From Burkholderia sp. BCC0322 (GTDB lineage: Bacteria; Pseudomonadota; Gammaproteobacteria; Burkholderiales; Burkholderiaceae), in contig NZ_CADFDU010000003.1 of the NCBI RefSeq assembly GCF_902833045.1, positions 310,001-374,000 on the forward strand: a stretch of DNA of 64,000 nt, in the 5' to 3' direction. Every line of letters begins with the position of its first letter. The stretch's first letter is position 1. The position numbers were made by a program, and so were the translations under genes. This document shows, piece after piece, positions 18,144 to 27,206 of the stretch. Below the pieces are notes generated by a model. It was given only the letters and a program-made list of their open reading frames with translations. It had not been told where the DNA came from and searched no databases.

Positions 18144-19603
18144 GGCGCAATGAACCCCGTCTTGTCGCACGCGAGCGTCGTGCCCGACTGGTTGCACGAC
18201 GCGAGCAGCTTGCCGGCCGCCGAATATGCGTGGAACACCCAGCCGGTCGCCGGGGCGGCGCGGCGTTCCATGATCAGGAACCCGAAGCTGTTGTTGTGCG
18301 ACAGCCGCTCGATCACGGCGCCCGGTGCGGGCGTCAGTCCGGCCGGGAACGGGTCGGGCAGCGCGACGTCGAGATTGTCGCCGCCGTTGCCTGACACGAT
18401 CGTCGCCGGATGCCCGGACGAGAAGTTGATCGCCTGGAAATCGTGCACGTGGCCGTGCAGCGCGACGTGCACGCCGGGCGGGTAGTACGCCTGCGCGTTG
18501 AGGCTCGACATCACCGACTGCAGCGCGAGATTGCCCGGCGCGGGGGTGCTGCCGGCGATCGGCGCGAACGCGAGGATCGGATGGTGGTTCGTGAAGATCG
18601 TCGTCGTCATGCCGGCCTTCGACGCGAGCGCGGCGACCGTCTGGAACTGCTTCTGGTAGATGCCGAATTGCGCGTCGGTCGTCTTGAGCGGCGTGCGGCC
18701 GACCTTCGCGGTGTCGAACACGATCACCTGCGAGCCGCCGCCGAGCGATACCGCATAGGGTTCCGAATAGTTCGCGTTGTTGTCGTTGGCCGGATCGTCG
18801 CACGAGCGCGCGGCCGAATACGGGCGCGGATCGAGGAAGCGGAACCAGCCCTGGCCCGCCCGCGCGCATTCCTCGTGGTTGCCACGCACGACGACCCACG
18901 GCGCCTTCGCGAGCAGCGGGGCGGCCGGACGGAACAGGTCGGCCTGCCACGTATCCCAGCCATAACCCCACGGGCTGTCCTTGCAGCCGGCGATGTCCGG
19001 CGGGCATGCGTTCTCGCGATAGTGGTAGTCGCCGATGTGCATCACGAGGTCGGGCGACAGTTTCGCGACGCTGGCCGCGATCGTGTCGAGCGGCCAGACA
19101 GTCGCGTCGTTGCACGCCTGCCAGGCGTTGTCGGCCTTCTTCATGCGGCAGCCGGTGTCGGCGATGATCGCGATGCGTTGCGGCTGCGCCTTCGGCAGCG
19201 GCAGCGTGCGGCCCGCGACGCTCGCCGCCTGCGCGCCGGCCGGCAGCGTCATCTCGCAGACGGACACCGGGAAGCTCGACGGCTTCGAATCGGACGGATC
19301 GCTGGCGGTCGGCCGCTGCGCGAGGGTCGCGGCGCCTGCGCGCAGCGTCATGCGCGACAGTTTGCCGTCGACGGTCAGTTGCGGGCAAAGCGGATCGCTG
19401 GCCGAAGGGGGCGTGTAGTTCGTGATGACGCGCGCGATCGCCTGGTTCGCGTCGCCGATCTCGACCCATGCGGCCTGGACGTTGACCGACGCACTCGCCG
19501 GATCGGCCGGCGAATCGATGTGGTTCGAGCACGCGGACAGCGCCGCGACGAGCGCGAGCGACGCGATGCAGGCGAACCGCGCGAGGGAAAGGAGTCGTTG
19601 CAT
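18140..19603 (-). CDS. Metallophosphoesterase lipoprotein (calcineurin-like)
   Basis: 487-residue exported phosphoesterase. The N-terminus MQRLLSLARF... ends in the lipobox LSAC (C25), so the protein is probably a lipoprotein. Calcineurin-fold motifs appear in order: IADTG, HIGDYHY, RGNHEEC, TNHHP and LHGHVHDF, giving a dinuclear metal site. An upstream in-frame start at 19639 would spoil the signal peptide, so 19603 is chosen. It is coupled to the di-heme peroxidase and lies 107 bases downstream of the lipoxygenase. Substrate unknown; a phospholipid-derived phosphomonoester is one possibility given the lipoxygenase. Confidence 0.82.
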   Translation of the reverse strand: MQRLLSLARFACIASLALVAALSACSNHIDSPADPASASVNVQAAWVEIGDANQAIARVITNYTPPSASDPLCPQLTVDGKLSRMTLRAGAATLAQRPTASDPSDSKPSSFPVSVCEMTLPAGAQAASVAGRTLPLPKAQPQRIAIIADTGCRMKKADNAWQACNDATVWPLDTIAASVAKLSPDLVMHIGDYHYRENACPPDIAGCKDSPWGYGWDTWQADLFRPAAPLLAKAPWVVVRGNHEECARAGQGWFRFLDPRPYSAARSCDDPANDNNANYSEPYAVSLGGGSQVIVFDTAKVGRTPLKTTDAQFGIYQKQFQTVAALASKAGMTTTIFTNHHPILAFAPIAGSTPAPGNLALQSVMSSLNAQAYYPPGVHVALHGHVHDFQAINFSSGHPATIVSGNGGDNLDVALPDPFPAGLTPAPGAVIERLSHNNSFGFLIMERRAAPATGWVFHAYSAAGKLLASCNQSGTTLACDKTGFIAP

Positions 19604-19710
19604 GGGGAGCCACCGTGGAAAAACCGACACCCTACGCAATGAAGATGTAATGAATATGAAGGCAAATCATCGGCGCCGGACGCCTGCATCGGGCGTCCGG
19701 CGCCGCCGCA

Positions 19711-21777
19711 TCAGATGTTGGTGCTGGCCGGAATCCGGCTCGGCAACAGGTACGGATACGGCGTCGGCCGCGTCTGGTTACGCGTGTTGATGGTGGCTTC
19801 CGCCTGCTGCAGCGCCTGCTGGAAGCGCGACAGCGGGCCGCCGCTTTGCGCGATGCGCGGATCGGTGAGCAGCGGTGCGTACGGGAACGCATTGCTCTTG
19901 TACTGGCCGAGCTGCCGGTAATACACGCCGCCCAGCAGTTCGTAGATGGCCACCCGCTCGACGGCCGAGACCATCGGCGGCAGCATCCGGTTCCAGTTGT
20001 TCTGCGACTGGCCGCCGGCGCTGGTCGGCGCGGGGGCCGACAGCAGCGCCGACAGTGCCGGCGCGTAGGTGCAGAGGTCCGGCTGCGAGAAGTTGACGGC
20101 CGCGTGCTGCGCGCTGGCGTTGAAGATCACGAGCGTCAGCACGTTCGCGAGCTGCGCCCTCGACGTGATCGGCACGAAGCCCTTCACATGCCCGTTGCCG
20201 GCGACGTCGTCGACCCAGGCAGTCAGTTCGTAGTCGTTCGTCACGTCGCTGTCCGACGCGTAGTAGACGTTCACGTAATCGGTCGTCCACGCGTGGATCG
20301 CGTTCCAGATCAGCAGGCCGTCGTCGCGATACGGATAGTCGGGCAGCGTGACCGGGTTGTCGACCTTCCGGTTCGCGAGATCGGTCGGCAGCATGTGCGC
20401 GTAGAAATCGAATGCCAGCCGGTCGCTCGCGATGTCCTGCGCAATGGTCGGCATCGGCGCCGCGAACAATGTGTTGATGAAGCCGAGCGGCACGTTCGGC
20501 ATCAGGATCAGCGCGGCGCCTTCGTTGATGAAGAGCGTGCCTTCGAAGTGCGGGGCGAGCAGCAGATACAGCGGGTGCGTCTGCGCCAGGTTGCGCCAGG
20601 TCGCCATCGCGAACACCTCGCTCACGAAGTGCGTGCGCGACAGGTGGACGAACATCTCGTGATAGTTCTCTTCCGCACACTGCACGACCGTCTTCGCCTG
20701 CTGCCACGCCCAGTAGGCCGAGGTATCGGACGGGGCGGCAGGCAGGAAGATCGGGTTCGTCGCCGGATCCTGGCCGCACTGGATCGCGACCGGAACCAGC
20801 GACGTGCCGCCCTTCGGGATCGCGAACAGCGCGATCGGCGCGTACGAATAGCCGGTGCCCGTCAGCAGCTTCGATACCGGGCCGGCGGTCGCGATCGTGC
20901 CGAGATCCACATAGTCGAGGAGGAACAGGCGGTTTTCGATGCCGGCGGTTGCGAGGTCGTCGGCCGCGCCCATCACCTGCCGGTACTGCGTGTCCGTCAG
21001 CGGGAACTTCGTCGGCAGGCTCGCGACGCCCCGGATCAGCACGGGGTTCTGGCCCGCGACCCGCAGGCGCGCGAACACGTCGTCGCGATGAAACGTGTTG
21101 GCGATGTCGGGCAGCGGAATGGTCGCGAACAGCGCCTTGTAGTTCGACTCGTTGCGCGTGGCGTCCTGCGCGGCGAATACCGTGTTCAGCTGCGGAATGA
21201 TCGACTGGATCAGCGCGTTGATCGTTTGCAGCACGCCGAGCAGCGTCGTCTGGAGCGACGGGATCGTCACAGCGGCCGAACCGAGGTTCGGGTTCGCCGT
21301 CAACGCGTCGTAGCTCGATTGCGCGGCCGCGACGCTGGCGGCGATCGCGTTCAGCTGGTTCTGCCAGAGGGACGCGGCGGTGCCCGGCAGCGCGGCGATG
21401 AAGTTGGTGAGGATCTTGACGAGCGTGCTCGCCGCCAGCAGTAGCCATTCGACGGTCGGCAGGTCGTCGGCCGTCACCGTCGCGGCCATCGGAATGCCTG
21501 GGGCATTCAGGAAATTGCCGGTCCAGACGTAGTTCAGTTTCTGGGCCTGCGTGTACCCAGCGCGGGCCAACTGGCCGGCATAGGTATCGTGCTGGGGCAG
21601 TACCGGCGAGGTCGAAGGGGCCACCGTCGCGGCCACCGCGGCGACCGGGGCCGTGACTGTACCGACCACGGAGTTGATCCAGTTGCCGAGCCCGGTCAGG
21701 CCGGCTTTGGCGGCGAAAGGAACGGTGGCAGCTCCCGCCGCAACGGCGGAAGCTTTCAGTAAGTCGCGTCGTTTCAT
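19711..21777 (-). CDS. Secreted bacterial lipoxygenase
   Basis: 688-residue lipoxygenase that dioxygenates polyunsaturated fatty acids. The N-terminal MKRRDLLKA plus a hydrophobic stretch to about residue 25 is a twin-arginine (Tat) signal. The iron ligands are all visible: H378 and H383 in HLSRTH, H558 and N562 in AQHAAVN, and the C-terminal carboxylate of I688. Spacing matches Pseudomonas aeruginosa LoxA (from memory H377, H382, H555, N559, I685). Bacterial lipoxygenases are sparsely distributed. The gene heads a leftward set with a phosphoesterase and a di-heme peroxidase. Confidence 0.9.
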   Translation of the reverse strand: MKRRDLLKASAVAAGAATVPFAAKAGLTGLGNWINSVVGTVTAPVAAVAATVAPSTSPVLPQHDTYAGQLARAGYTQAQKLNYVWTGNFLNAPGIPMAATVTADDLPTVEWLLLAASTLVKILTNFIAALPGTAASLWQNQLNAIAASVAAAQSSYDALTANPNLGSAAVTIPSLQTTLLGVLQTINALIQSIIPQLNTVFAAQDATRNESNYKALFATIPLPDIANTFHRDDVFARLRVAGQNPVLIRGVASLPTKFPLTDTQYRQVMGAADDLATAGIENRLFLLDYVDLGTIATAGPVSKLLTGTGYSYAPIALFAIPKGGTSLVPVAIQCGQDPATNPIFLPAAPSDTSAYWAWQQAKTVVQCAEENYHEMFVHLSRTHFVSEVFAMATWRNLAQTHPLYLLLAPHFEGTLFINEGAALILMPNVPLGFINTLFAAPMPTIAQDIASDRLAFDFYAHMLPTDLANRKVDNPVTLPDYPYRDDGLLIWNAIHAWTTDYVNVYYASDSDVTNDYELTAWVDDVAGNGHVKGFVPITSRAQLANVLTLVIFNASAQHAAVNFSQPDLCTYAPALSALLSAPAPTSAGGQSQNNWNRMLPPMVSAVERVAIYELLGGVYYRQLGQYKSNAFPYAPLLTDPRIAQSGGPLSRFQQALQQAEATINTRNQTRPTPYPYLLPSRIPASTNI

Positions 21778-22165
21778 GAGTAATCAGTCCTCGTTTGAAT
21801 CGGTTTATTTACGAATATTTCGACCCGGCCTACTTTATTTTTTTAGGATGGCTTATGTTTATTATTGATGGCGATTGGCTTGAATATGATGGGTTTATGT
21901 TCGATTTGGAAATTGCCTGATCCGGCGAAAAAATTGTCACATGGTAAAAAGGGTTTTGTCTTGGGGGCTTCGCGGATCTTGCATTGTTTAAATAAGTTGC
22001 CGGTGATTTGAAGAATGATGGTTGTCGTATTGGCAGTGACGCGTGTGAAAAATCATTGAGCGGATTTAATGACTCTGCAATGGCTGCAATCTTCGAGGAA
22101 TTCGTTTGGTTTGAAACGCAATTGTCGGGACGCGTCGGCATGCCGCTTCGCCGGTCGGAAACCGC
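21778..22165. other. AT-rich intergenic region upstream of the lipoxygenase
   Basis: About 390 bases clearly richer in A/T than the surroundings, between the leftward lipoxygenase and the rightward methyltransferase. A 103-codon minus-strand reading frame covers part of it, but its composition (Ser/Asn/Pro/Lys-rich, no ribosome site) does not look coding. It probably holds the lipoxygenase promoter and a long leader. The base composition suggests transferred DNA. Confidence 0.5.
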
Positions 22166-22196
22166 TTGACCTCAAGCCGGCTTGAAGTAGCACAGT
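22166..22196 (+). promoter_or_regulatory. MerR/SoxR-type promoter
   Basis: TTGACC at 22166-22171 is a good -35; CACAGT at 22191-22196 is a poor -10. The spacer is 19 bases and contains the perfect dyad TCAAGCCGGCTTGA (22172-22185). Over-long spacers with a central CTCAAG/CTTGA dyad are the hallmark of MerR-family activated promoters, and the dyad closely resembles the SoxR box. It lies 47 bases upstream of the methyltransferase start. No MerR-family gene is in the window. Confidence 0.6.
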
Positions 22197-22242
22197 GGGG
22201 GTCTCGCCCGACACGGGCTCACGGAACGGGAGGGCTTTCGAA

Positions 22243-23094
22243 ATGAGTGAAGCGCACGACGCAAATCGAGATCAGGCCATGCTGTGGAACGGGCCGTCGG
22301 GCCGTGCATGGGTCGACGTGCAACCGATGCTCGACGGCATGTTCGCGCCCTTCGGGGCGTGGCTGGCTGACGAGGCCGTCGCGCTATCCGCGCGACACGT
22401 GCTCGATGTCGGCTGCGGCACGGGCGCGGTGACGGTCGACATTGCGCGCCGCATCGGGGCGGGCGGAACCTGTACCGGCATCGATGTATCGGCAACGATG
22501 CTCGACGCCGCGCGGGCGCGCGCCGCGCGCGACGCCGTACCGGCGCACTTCGTCCGTGCGGATGCGCAGACCCATGGGTTCACGCCCGGAAGTTTCGACC
22601 TGATCGTGTCGCGCATGGGCGTGATGTTCTTCGACGATCCGGTCCGGGCCTTCGCGAATCTGCGGCACGCGGCGCGGCCGGATGCGCAGATGCGGTTCGT
22701 CGCATGGCGCAGCGCGGCCGACAACCCGTTCATGACGACGGCCGAGCGGGCCGCCGCGCCGTTGCTGCCGAACCTGCCCGCGCGGCGGCCCGGCGCGCCG
22801 GGGCAGTTCGCGTTCGGCGACCGGCAGCGAATTGCTGCGGCGCTGTCGGACAGCGGCTGGGCCGACGTTGCGATCGAGCCGGTCGATATGGCGTGCGCGC
22901 TGCCCGAACCCGCACTGGACGACTACATCGCCCGGCTGGGCCCGGTCGGGCTCGCGCTGCTGGAGACGGACGACGCGACGCGGCGGCGCGTGATCGGCAC
23001 GGTGCGTGCCGCGTTCGAACGCTACGTGCACGGCGCGCAGGTGCGCTTCGACGCGGCGTGCTGGCTCGTGACGGCACGCGCGCCTTCCGCGTAA
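22243..23094 (+). CDS. Class I SAM-dependent methyltransferase
   Basis: 283-residue soluble methyltransferase. Motif I is VLDVGCGTGAVTVDIA (about residues 49-64), followed by an acidic loop GIDVSATMLDAAR and FDLIVSRMGVMFFDDP. It begins at ATG 22243 with GGAGGG about 10 bases upstream. It is monocistronic and preceded by a MerR/SoxR-type promoter, suggesting induction by a redox stress, metal or drug rather than housekeeping use. The substrate cannot be told from sequence. Confidence 0.82.
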   Translation: MSEAHDANRDQAMLWNGPSGRAWVDVQPMLDGMFAPFGAWLADEAVALSARHVLDVGCGTGAVTVDIARRIGAGGTCTGIDVSATMLDAARARAARDAVPAHFVRADAQTHGFTPGSFDLIVSRMGVMFFDDPVRAFANLRHAARPDAQMRFVAWRSAADNPFMTTAERAAAPLLPNLPARRPGAPGQFAFGDRQRIAAALSDSGWADVAIEPVDMACALPEPALDDYIARLGPVGLALLETDDATRRRVIGTVRAAFERYVHGAQVRFDAACWLVTARAPSA

Positions 23095-23121
23095 TGCGTG
23101 GCAATCGAGGCGGATCGAGAA

Positions 23122-23140
23122 AGGGGCGTCTGCCGCCCCT
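23122..23140. terminator. Hairpin between convergent genes
   Basis: AGGGGCG and CGCCCCT form a 7-bp stem with a 5-base loop between the rightward methyltransferase and the leftward membrane gene. The minus-strand side is followed by TTTCT. A weak bidirectional terminator candidate. Confidence 0.35.
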
Positions 23141-23203
23141 GTACATTGCCGCTCGCGCACGACGAAACCGCGCAGCGAAACTTCGCCGCGCGCCATGCGG
23201 GAG

Positions 23204-23515
23204 TCAGCGTTTGCGCGCGCGCAGCATCAGCCACGCGCAACCGCCGGCGACCAGCACGAGGCCCAGCAGGACGGACTCGACGCCGAGCGCGAAACCGGGC
23301 GGCATTTCCCCGCTGTTCGGCGCGGGCGACAGATTGCCGCCCATCGCGACGGCCCCGCCGGCCAGCAGCGCCATGCAGACGATCCAGTAGACCTTGCCGC
23401 GCGGCGCCGCGGCCCGGATCCGCCACAGCGCGATGCCGGCCCCGCCGAGATAAAGCACGGCGAGCGTGCCGAGCGCGACGAGGTCGGTGGAGCGGCTTTG
23501 CAGAAACCCGCTCAT
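23204..23515 (-). CDS. Small membrane protein downstream of betT
   Basis: 103-residue protein with three hydrophobic segments (about residues 12-30, 42-60 and 76-97) and a basic RARKR end, so an inner-membrane protein. It starts 61 bases after the BCCT transporter stop on the same strand, suggesting one transcript. No family is recognised with certainty and no catalytic motif is visible. Confidence 0.6.
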   Translation of the reverse strand: MSGFLQSRSTDLVALGTLAVLYLGGAGIALWRIRAAAPRGKVYWIVCMALLAGGAVAMGGNLSPAPNSGEMPPGFALGVESVLLGLVLVAGGCAWLMLRARKR

Positions 23516-23576
23516 CGCGTGGCTCCGTCGATCGCGCCGCAGGGGGGCCGCGCGGTCAAGGCTCCGGCGGACGTGT

Positions 23577-25607
23577 TCATTCAGCCTCCGTCGCGTGCCC
23601 CGGCGCGCGGCTCAGCAGATGCGTGCGTTTGTCGGCCGCGAGCGACACGTAGCGTTCGTACTGGCGCAACACGTCGGCAATCACTTCGTCGCTGCGCAGG
23701 TATTCGACGTCGTAGCCGAGCCGCCCGTCCTCGAAGAACGTGACGATCCCGTAGACGTGTGCCCGCTCCGTTTCCGGCTCCGCCGCCTCGCGCACGAGGA
23801 ACGCCGCCGCGGATTTCACCGTCACGCGCACGCCATACACGAAATCGCGGTGGTCGGCGGTCGGCACGGTGAGGCGCACGGCATCGTCGCTGTCGCGTTG
23901 CACGTTCGCATCGACGCCGCTCGCGCGCAGCTCGTCGGCGACTTTGCGCAACGCGGGCTCGACCGTCTCGGCAACGAACTGGCGTGCCTCGGCTTCGGTC
24001 GTCTGCCGCAGGATGTGGGTCAGGCGGTGGCGCCAGTGCTGGCCGGTCCAGAAGCTCGTCGCGGGGGCGACGTCCTGCGAATAGTGCACGCGGTCGGCGG
24101 CGAGCCCGCGCCACAGCCCGTAGCAGAGCGCGATCATGATGATCGCGACCGGCAGCGCGGCGATCAGCGTCATTGCCTGCAATGCGCCGAGCCCGCCCGC
24201 GACCAGCAGCACCGCGGCCGTCACGCCCAGCAGTGCGGCCCAGAACAGCCGTTGCCAGACGGGCGAGTGCGCGTTGCCGCGCGTCGCGATCTGGTCGATC
24301 ACGAACGCGCCCGAATCGGCGGACGTCACGAAGAACACCGCGATCAGCACGATCGCGACGATCGACAGCAGTTGCGGCATCGGCAGGAAGTCGAAGAAGC
24401 GGAACAGCAGTGCGTCGACATTGGTGGCCGTTTGCGCGAGCGCGCCGGCCGCGCCGTGCGTATCGAGCCAGATCGCGCTGTTGCCGAACACGGTCATCCA
24501 CACGAGGTTGAACGCGGTCGGCACGAGCAGCACGCCGATCACGAACTGGCGGATCGTGCGGCCGCGCGAGATGCGCGCGATGAACATGCCGACGAACGGC
24601 GACCACGACACCCACCATGCCCAGTAGAGGATCGTCCAGCCGCCGAACCAGCCTTCCTCGCGCGGCGGTGCGTACGCGTACGTCCTGAAGGACAGGTCGA
24701 CGAGGCTCGACAGATACTGGCCGATGTTGTCGCCAAGCGCACGCAGCAGGAACGCCGTCGGGCCTGCGACGACCACGAACGCGAGCAGCAGGAACGCCAG
24801 CAGCAGGTTCAGCTCGGACAGTCGCCGCACGCCCTTGTCGAGGCCGGTTGCGGCCGATACGCCCGCGAGGATCACGACGACCGCGACGAGCCCGATGCGA
24901 AACAGGTTGCTGCCGGTGTCCCAGCCGGCGACGGTATGCAGGCCCGCGCTCAGCTGCATCACGCCGTAGCCGAGCGTCGTCGCGATACCGGCGACCGTGC
25001 CGACCAGCGCGAACGCGTCGACCGTGTGGCCGATCCACCCGTTGATGCGCTCGCGCAGCACCGGATACAGCCCGGAGCGCAGCGTCAGCGGCAGGTTGTA
25101 GCGGAAGCCGAAGTACGCGAGCACGAGCCCCATCAGCCCGTAGATCGCCCACGCGTGGAAGCCCCAGTGGAAGAAGGTCATCAGCATCGCTTCGCGCGCG
25201 GCGGCGGGCGTGCCGGGGTCGACGGTCGGCGGCTTCAGGAAGTGCTGCATCGGCTCGCCGACGCCGAAATACATGAGGCCGATGCCCATGCCGGCTGCGA
25301 ACAGCATGGCTGTCCACGATACGAAGCTGAATTCGGGCTCGGCATCATCGGGGCCGAGCCGGATGTTGCCGAAGTCGCTCGCGGCGATCAGCACGAGAAA
25401 CACGAGGAAGCCGGTGACGGCGAGTACGTAGAACCAGTCGAAGCGCGCGATGACCCATTGCTGGCCGGCGGAGAACAGCGCGCCGGCTTCGCTCGGGCGC
25501 AACGCGCACACGACGAGCAGCGCGCCGATGACCGCGAGCGCGGGCAGGACGACCTGCGGCTTGAATGTCGTGCGGGGCGAGGGACGGGAATCTGGCATGG
25601 CGGGCAT
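23577..25607 (-). CDS. betT: BCCT-family choline transporter, BetT-like
   Basis: 676-residue betaine/choline/carnitine transporter, close to the length of E. coli BetT (677). Twelve hydrophobic segments are followed by a long soluble C-terminal domain (from about residue 510) of the type that in BetT senses osmotic stress. The family core ILYWAWWVSWSPFVGMFIARISRGRT, split here only for length, spans about residues 325-350. It probably imports choline for conversion to glycine betaine; no bet oxidation genes are in the window. Confidence 0.87.
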   Translation of the reverse strand: MPAMPDSRPSPRTTFKPQVVLPALAVIGALLVVCALRPSEAGALFSAGQQWVIARFDWFYVLAVTGFLVFLVLIAASDFGNIRLGPDDAEPEFSFVSWTAMLFAAGMGIGLMYFGVGEPMQHFLKPPTVDPGTPAAAREAMLMTFFHWGFHAWAIYGLMGLVLAYFGFRYNLPLTLRSGLYPVLRERINGWIGHTVDAFALVGTVAGIATTLGYGVMQLSAGLHTVAGWDTGSNLFRIGLVAVVVILAGVSAATGLDKGVRRLSELNLLLAFLLLAFVVVAGPTAFLLRALGDNIGQYLSSLVDLSFRTYAYAPPREEGWFGGWTILYWAWWVSWSPFVGMFIARISRGRTIRQFVIGVLLVPTAFNLVWMTVFGNSAIWLDTHGAAGALAQTATNVDALLFRFFDFLPMPQLLSIVAIVLIAVFFVTSADSGAFVIDQIATRGNAHSPVWQRLFWAALLGVTAAVLLVAGGLGALQAMTLIAALPVAIIMIALCYGLWRGLAADRVHYSQDVAPATSFWTGQHWRHRLTHILRQTTEAEARQFVAETVEPALRKVADELRASGVDANVQRDSDDAVRLTVPTADHRDFVYGVRVTVKSAAAFLVREAAEPETERAHVYGIVTFFEDGRLGYDVEYLRSDEVIADVLRQYERYVSLAADKRTHLLSRAPGHATEAE

Positions 25608-25766
25608 CCAGTTGTGGGCGCAACAAGGCGCAACGCCGCCCGGCGCGCGGGTTGCGCGTCGGACCCTGATACGGCGTGCGTCGAGTGTACCGCGGTGTCA
25701 GGACTGCAAGAAGGGGTATGCAGAAGAGATAAGCCTGACGAATTGTAAGGTATTGAGGGGATCGAG

Positions 25767-25798
25767 AAAACCCGCGGGGTTCGCCCGGCGGGCGAACC
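25767..25798 (-). terminator. Rho-independent terminator of the porin operon
   Basis: GGTTCGCCC and GGGCGAACC form a perfect 9-bp stem with a 3-base loop; on the minus strand the hairpin is followed by a short GC stretch and then TTTT. It lies about 120 bases beyond the porin stop. A second 8-bp hairpin (25885-25907) lies nearer the stop but has no T-tract. Apart from these the 308-base gap holds the betT promoter region with no recognisable gene. Confidence 0.5.
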
Positions 25799-25915
25799 GG
25801 GCGCCGAAAACGCCGTGGCGGACGTGGGTCGGGCGCCCGGACGGCACGCGTGGAATGCGAGAAAAGCGTGTCGCCCGGGGCAGCGGCAGCGCGCCGATGG
25901 CGCTGCCGTGGAGGT

Positions 25916-27103
25916 TCAGAAGGTGACGGCGATGCCGGCCATGCCGACGAACTGGCCGCGCGTCGTCGACGGCGTGAGCTGCTGCGAATCGCCGACGATC
26001 GGTGCCGCGTCGATGACGTGGCCGGCGCCTTGCGCACCGAGCGTCTGTCCGCTCGAATGCGTGTATGCCTGCAGTGCATAGAGTGTCGTGCGCTTCGACA
26101 GGCTGTACGACTCCTTCAGCGAATACTGCTGGTAGCGGGCCGCACTGTTGATGCCGTTCGCCTTCGACGCGAGCGTGTATGCGAACGCGCCTGCCACCGA
26201 GAACACCGGTGTGAAGCGGTACGCGGCGAGCGCGCCGTAGGTGTTGAACACGGCCGTGTCCGTGAACGCGGAGCCGTTGCCGGGCAGGTACTTCACGTTC
26301 GAATAGTTGACGCCCATCGTCAGGTCGCCGAGCGTATAGTTGCCGGCCGCCGCGACCTGCTCCACGGCCTTCGCGGTCAGGTAGCCCTGGTTCAGTACGG
26401 ACACCGCGAAGCTGCCCGAGGCGGCGGTCGCCGGATTCAGGAAGCCGGCCGACGAGCCCGAGCTGTTGATGCGCAGGTAGCCGGCCGCGACGCCGATCGG
26501 CCCGTTCGCATAACGCAGCGCGGCGCTGAACGTGTTGCCCTTGCCGGTCGCGCCCGCAATGCCGCCGAATGCGTACATCGCGCTTGCGGTCAGCCCCGCG
26601 AAGGTCGGCGACGTATAGGTAACCGAATTGTTCACGCGGATCGTCGTGTCGAGGCCGTCGATGTCGCCCGGATGCGCGCCCGTTGCGCCGGTCAGCCAGC
26701 TGCTCGACGCGTACGGGCCGACGAACAGGAAGTAGGGCGTGTACTGGCGGCCGGCCGTCATCGTGCCGTAATGATCGTTGCGCAGGCCGACGAATGCCTG
26801 GCGGTTGAAGATCGTGCCGGCGGCGGATTGCGCGCCGGTGTTCAGGTTGAAGCCGGACTGCAGATCGAAGATCGCATGCGTGCCGCCGCCGAGATCCTCG
26901 TCGCCGCGCAGCCCGAACTTCGACGCATACAGGTTGCCGTCGCGCATGTAGATGTTCGAGTGGCCCTGCTGGTTGTTCACGTACGCGAGCGAGTCGTCGA
27001 CAACGCCGTACAGCGTCACGCTGCTCTGCGCGTGGGCGGCGGTCGTGCCGAGCGATGCGGCCGATAAAATCAGGATTGCATAGCGGTTGACGGGTGCTTT
27101 CAT
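25916..27103 (-). CDS. Gram-negative general porin (OmpC/PhoE-like, Burkholderia type)
   Basis: 395-residue outer-membrane trimeric porin. The signal peptide ends at AHA before QSSVTLYGVVDDSLAYV, the typical first strand of Neisseria/Burkholderia porins, and the chain ends in VTF, the terminal phenylalanine needed for outer-membrane assembly. The ATG at 27103 is preceded by GGAG; the open frame upstream is not signal-like. It is last of a three-gene set with a GH31 glycosidase and an MFS permease, so it may be a dedicated entry pore for the glycoside. Confidence 0.88.
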   Translation of the reverse strand: MKAPVNRYAILILSAASLGTTAAHAQSSVTLYGVVDDSLAYVNNQQGHSNIYMRDGNLYASKFGLRGDEDLGGGTHAIFDLQSGFNLNTGAQSAAGTIFNRQAFVGLRNDHYGTMTAGRQYTPYFLFVGPYASSSWLTGATGAHPGDIDGLDTTIRVNNSVTYTSPTFAGLTASAMYAFGGIAGATGKGNTFSAALRYANGPIGVAAGYLRINSSGSSAGFLNPATAASGSFAVSVLNQGYLTAKAVEQVAAAGNYTLGDLTMGVNYSNVKYLPGNGSAFTDTAVFNTYGALAAYRFTPVFSVAGAFAYTLASKANGINSAARYQQYSLKESYSLSKRTTLYALQAYTHSSGQTLGAQGAGHVIDAAPIVGDSQQLTPSTTRGQFVGMAGIAVTF

Positions 27104-27206
27104 CGTCGAATCTCCAGATCTCTTCATCTTTTCAAGGTGGGCGGGAGGCTTGGTCGCCTCCTCTGTGACGGGCGGCGGGCCGCTTGAACGGCCCGCGTTG
27201 CCTGGG

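Noticed and set aside
16749-19613. 954-codon minus-strand frame apparently fusing a peroxidase to an upstream domain
   Set aside because: Upstream of 18143 it is a shadow of the phosphoesterase in another frame. The true peroxidase starts at the overlapping GTG with a signal peptide.
21830-22141. 103-codon minus-strand frame in the AT-rich region
   Set aside because: No ribosome site, low-complexity Ser/Asn/Pro content, no family resemblance.
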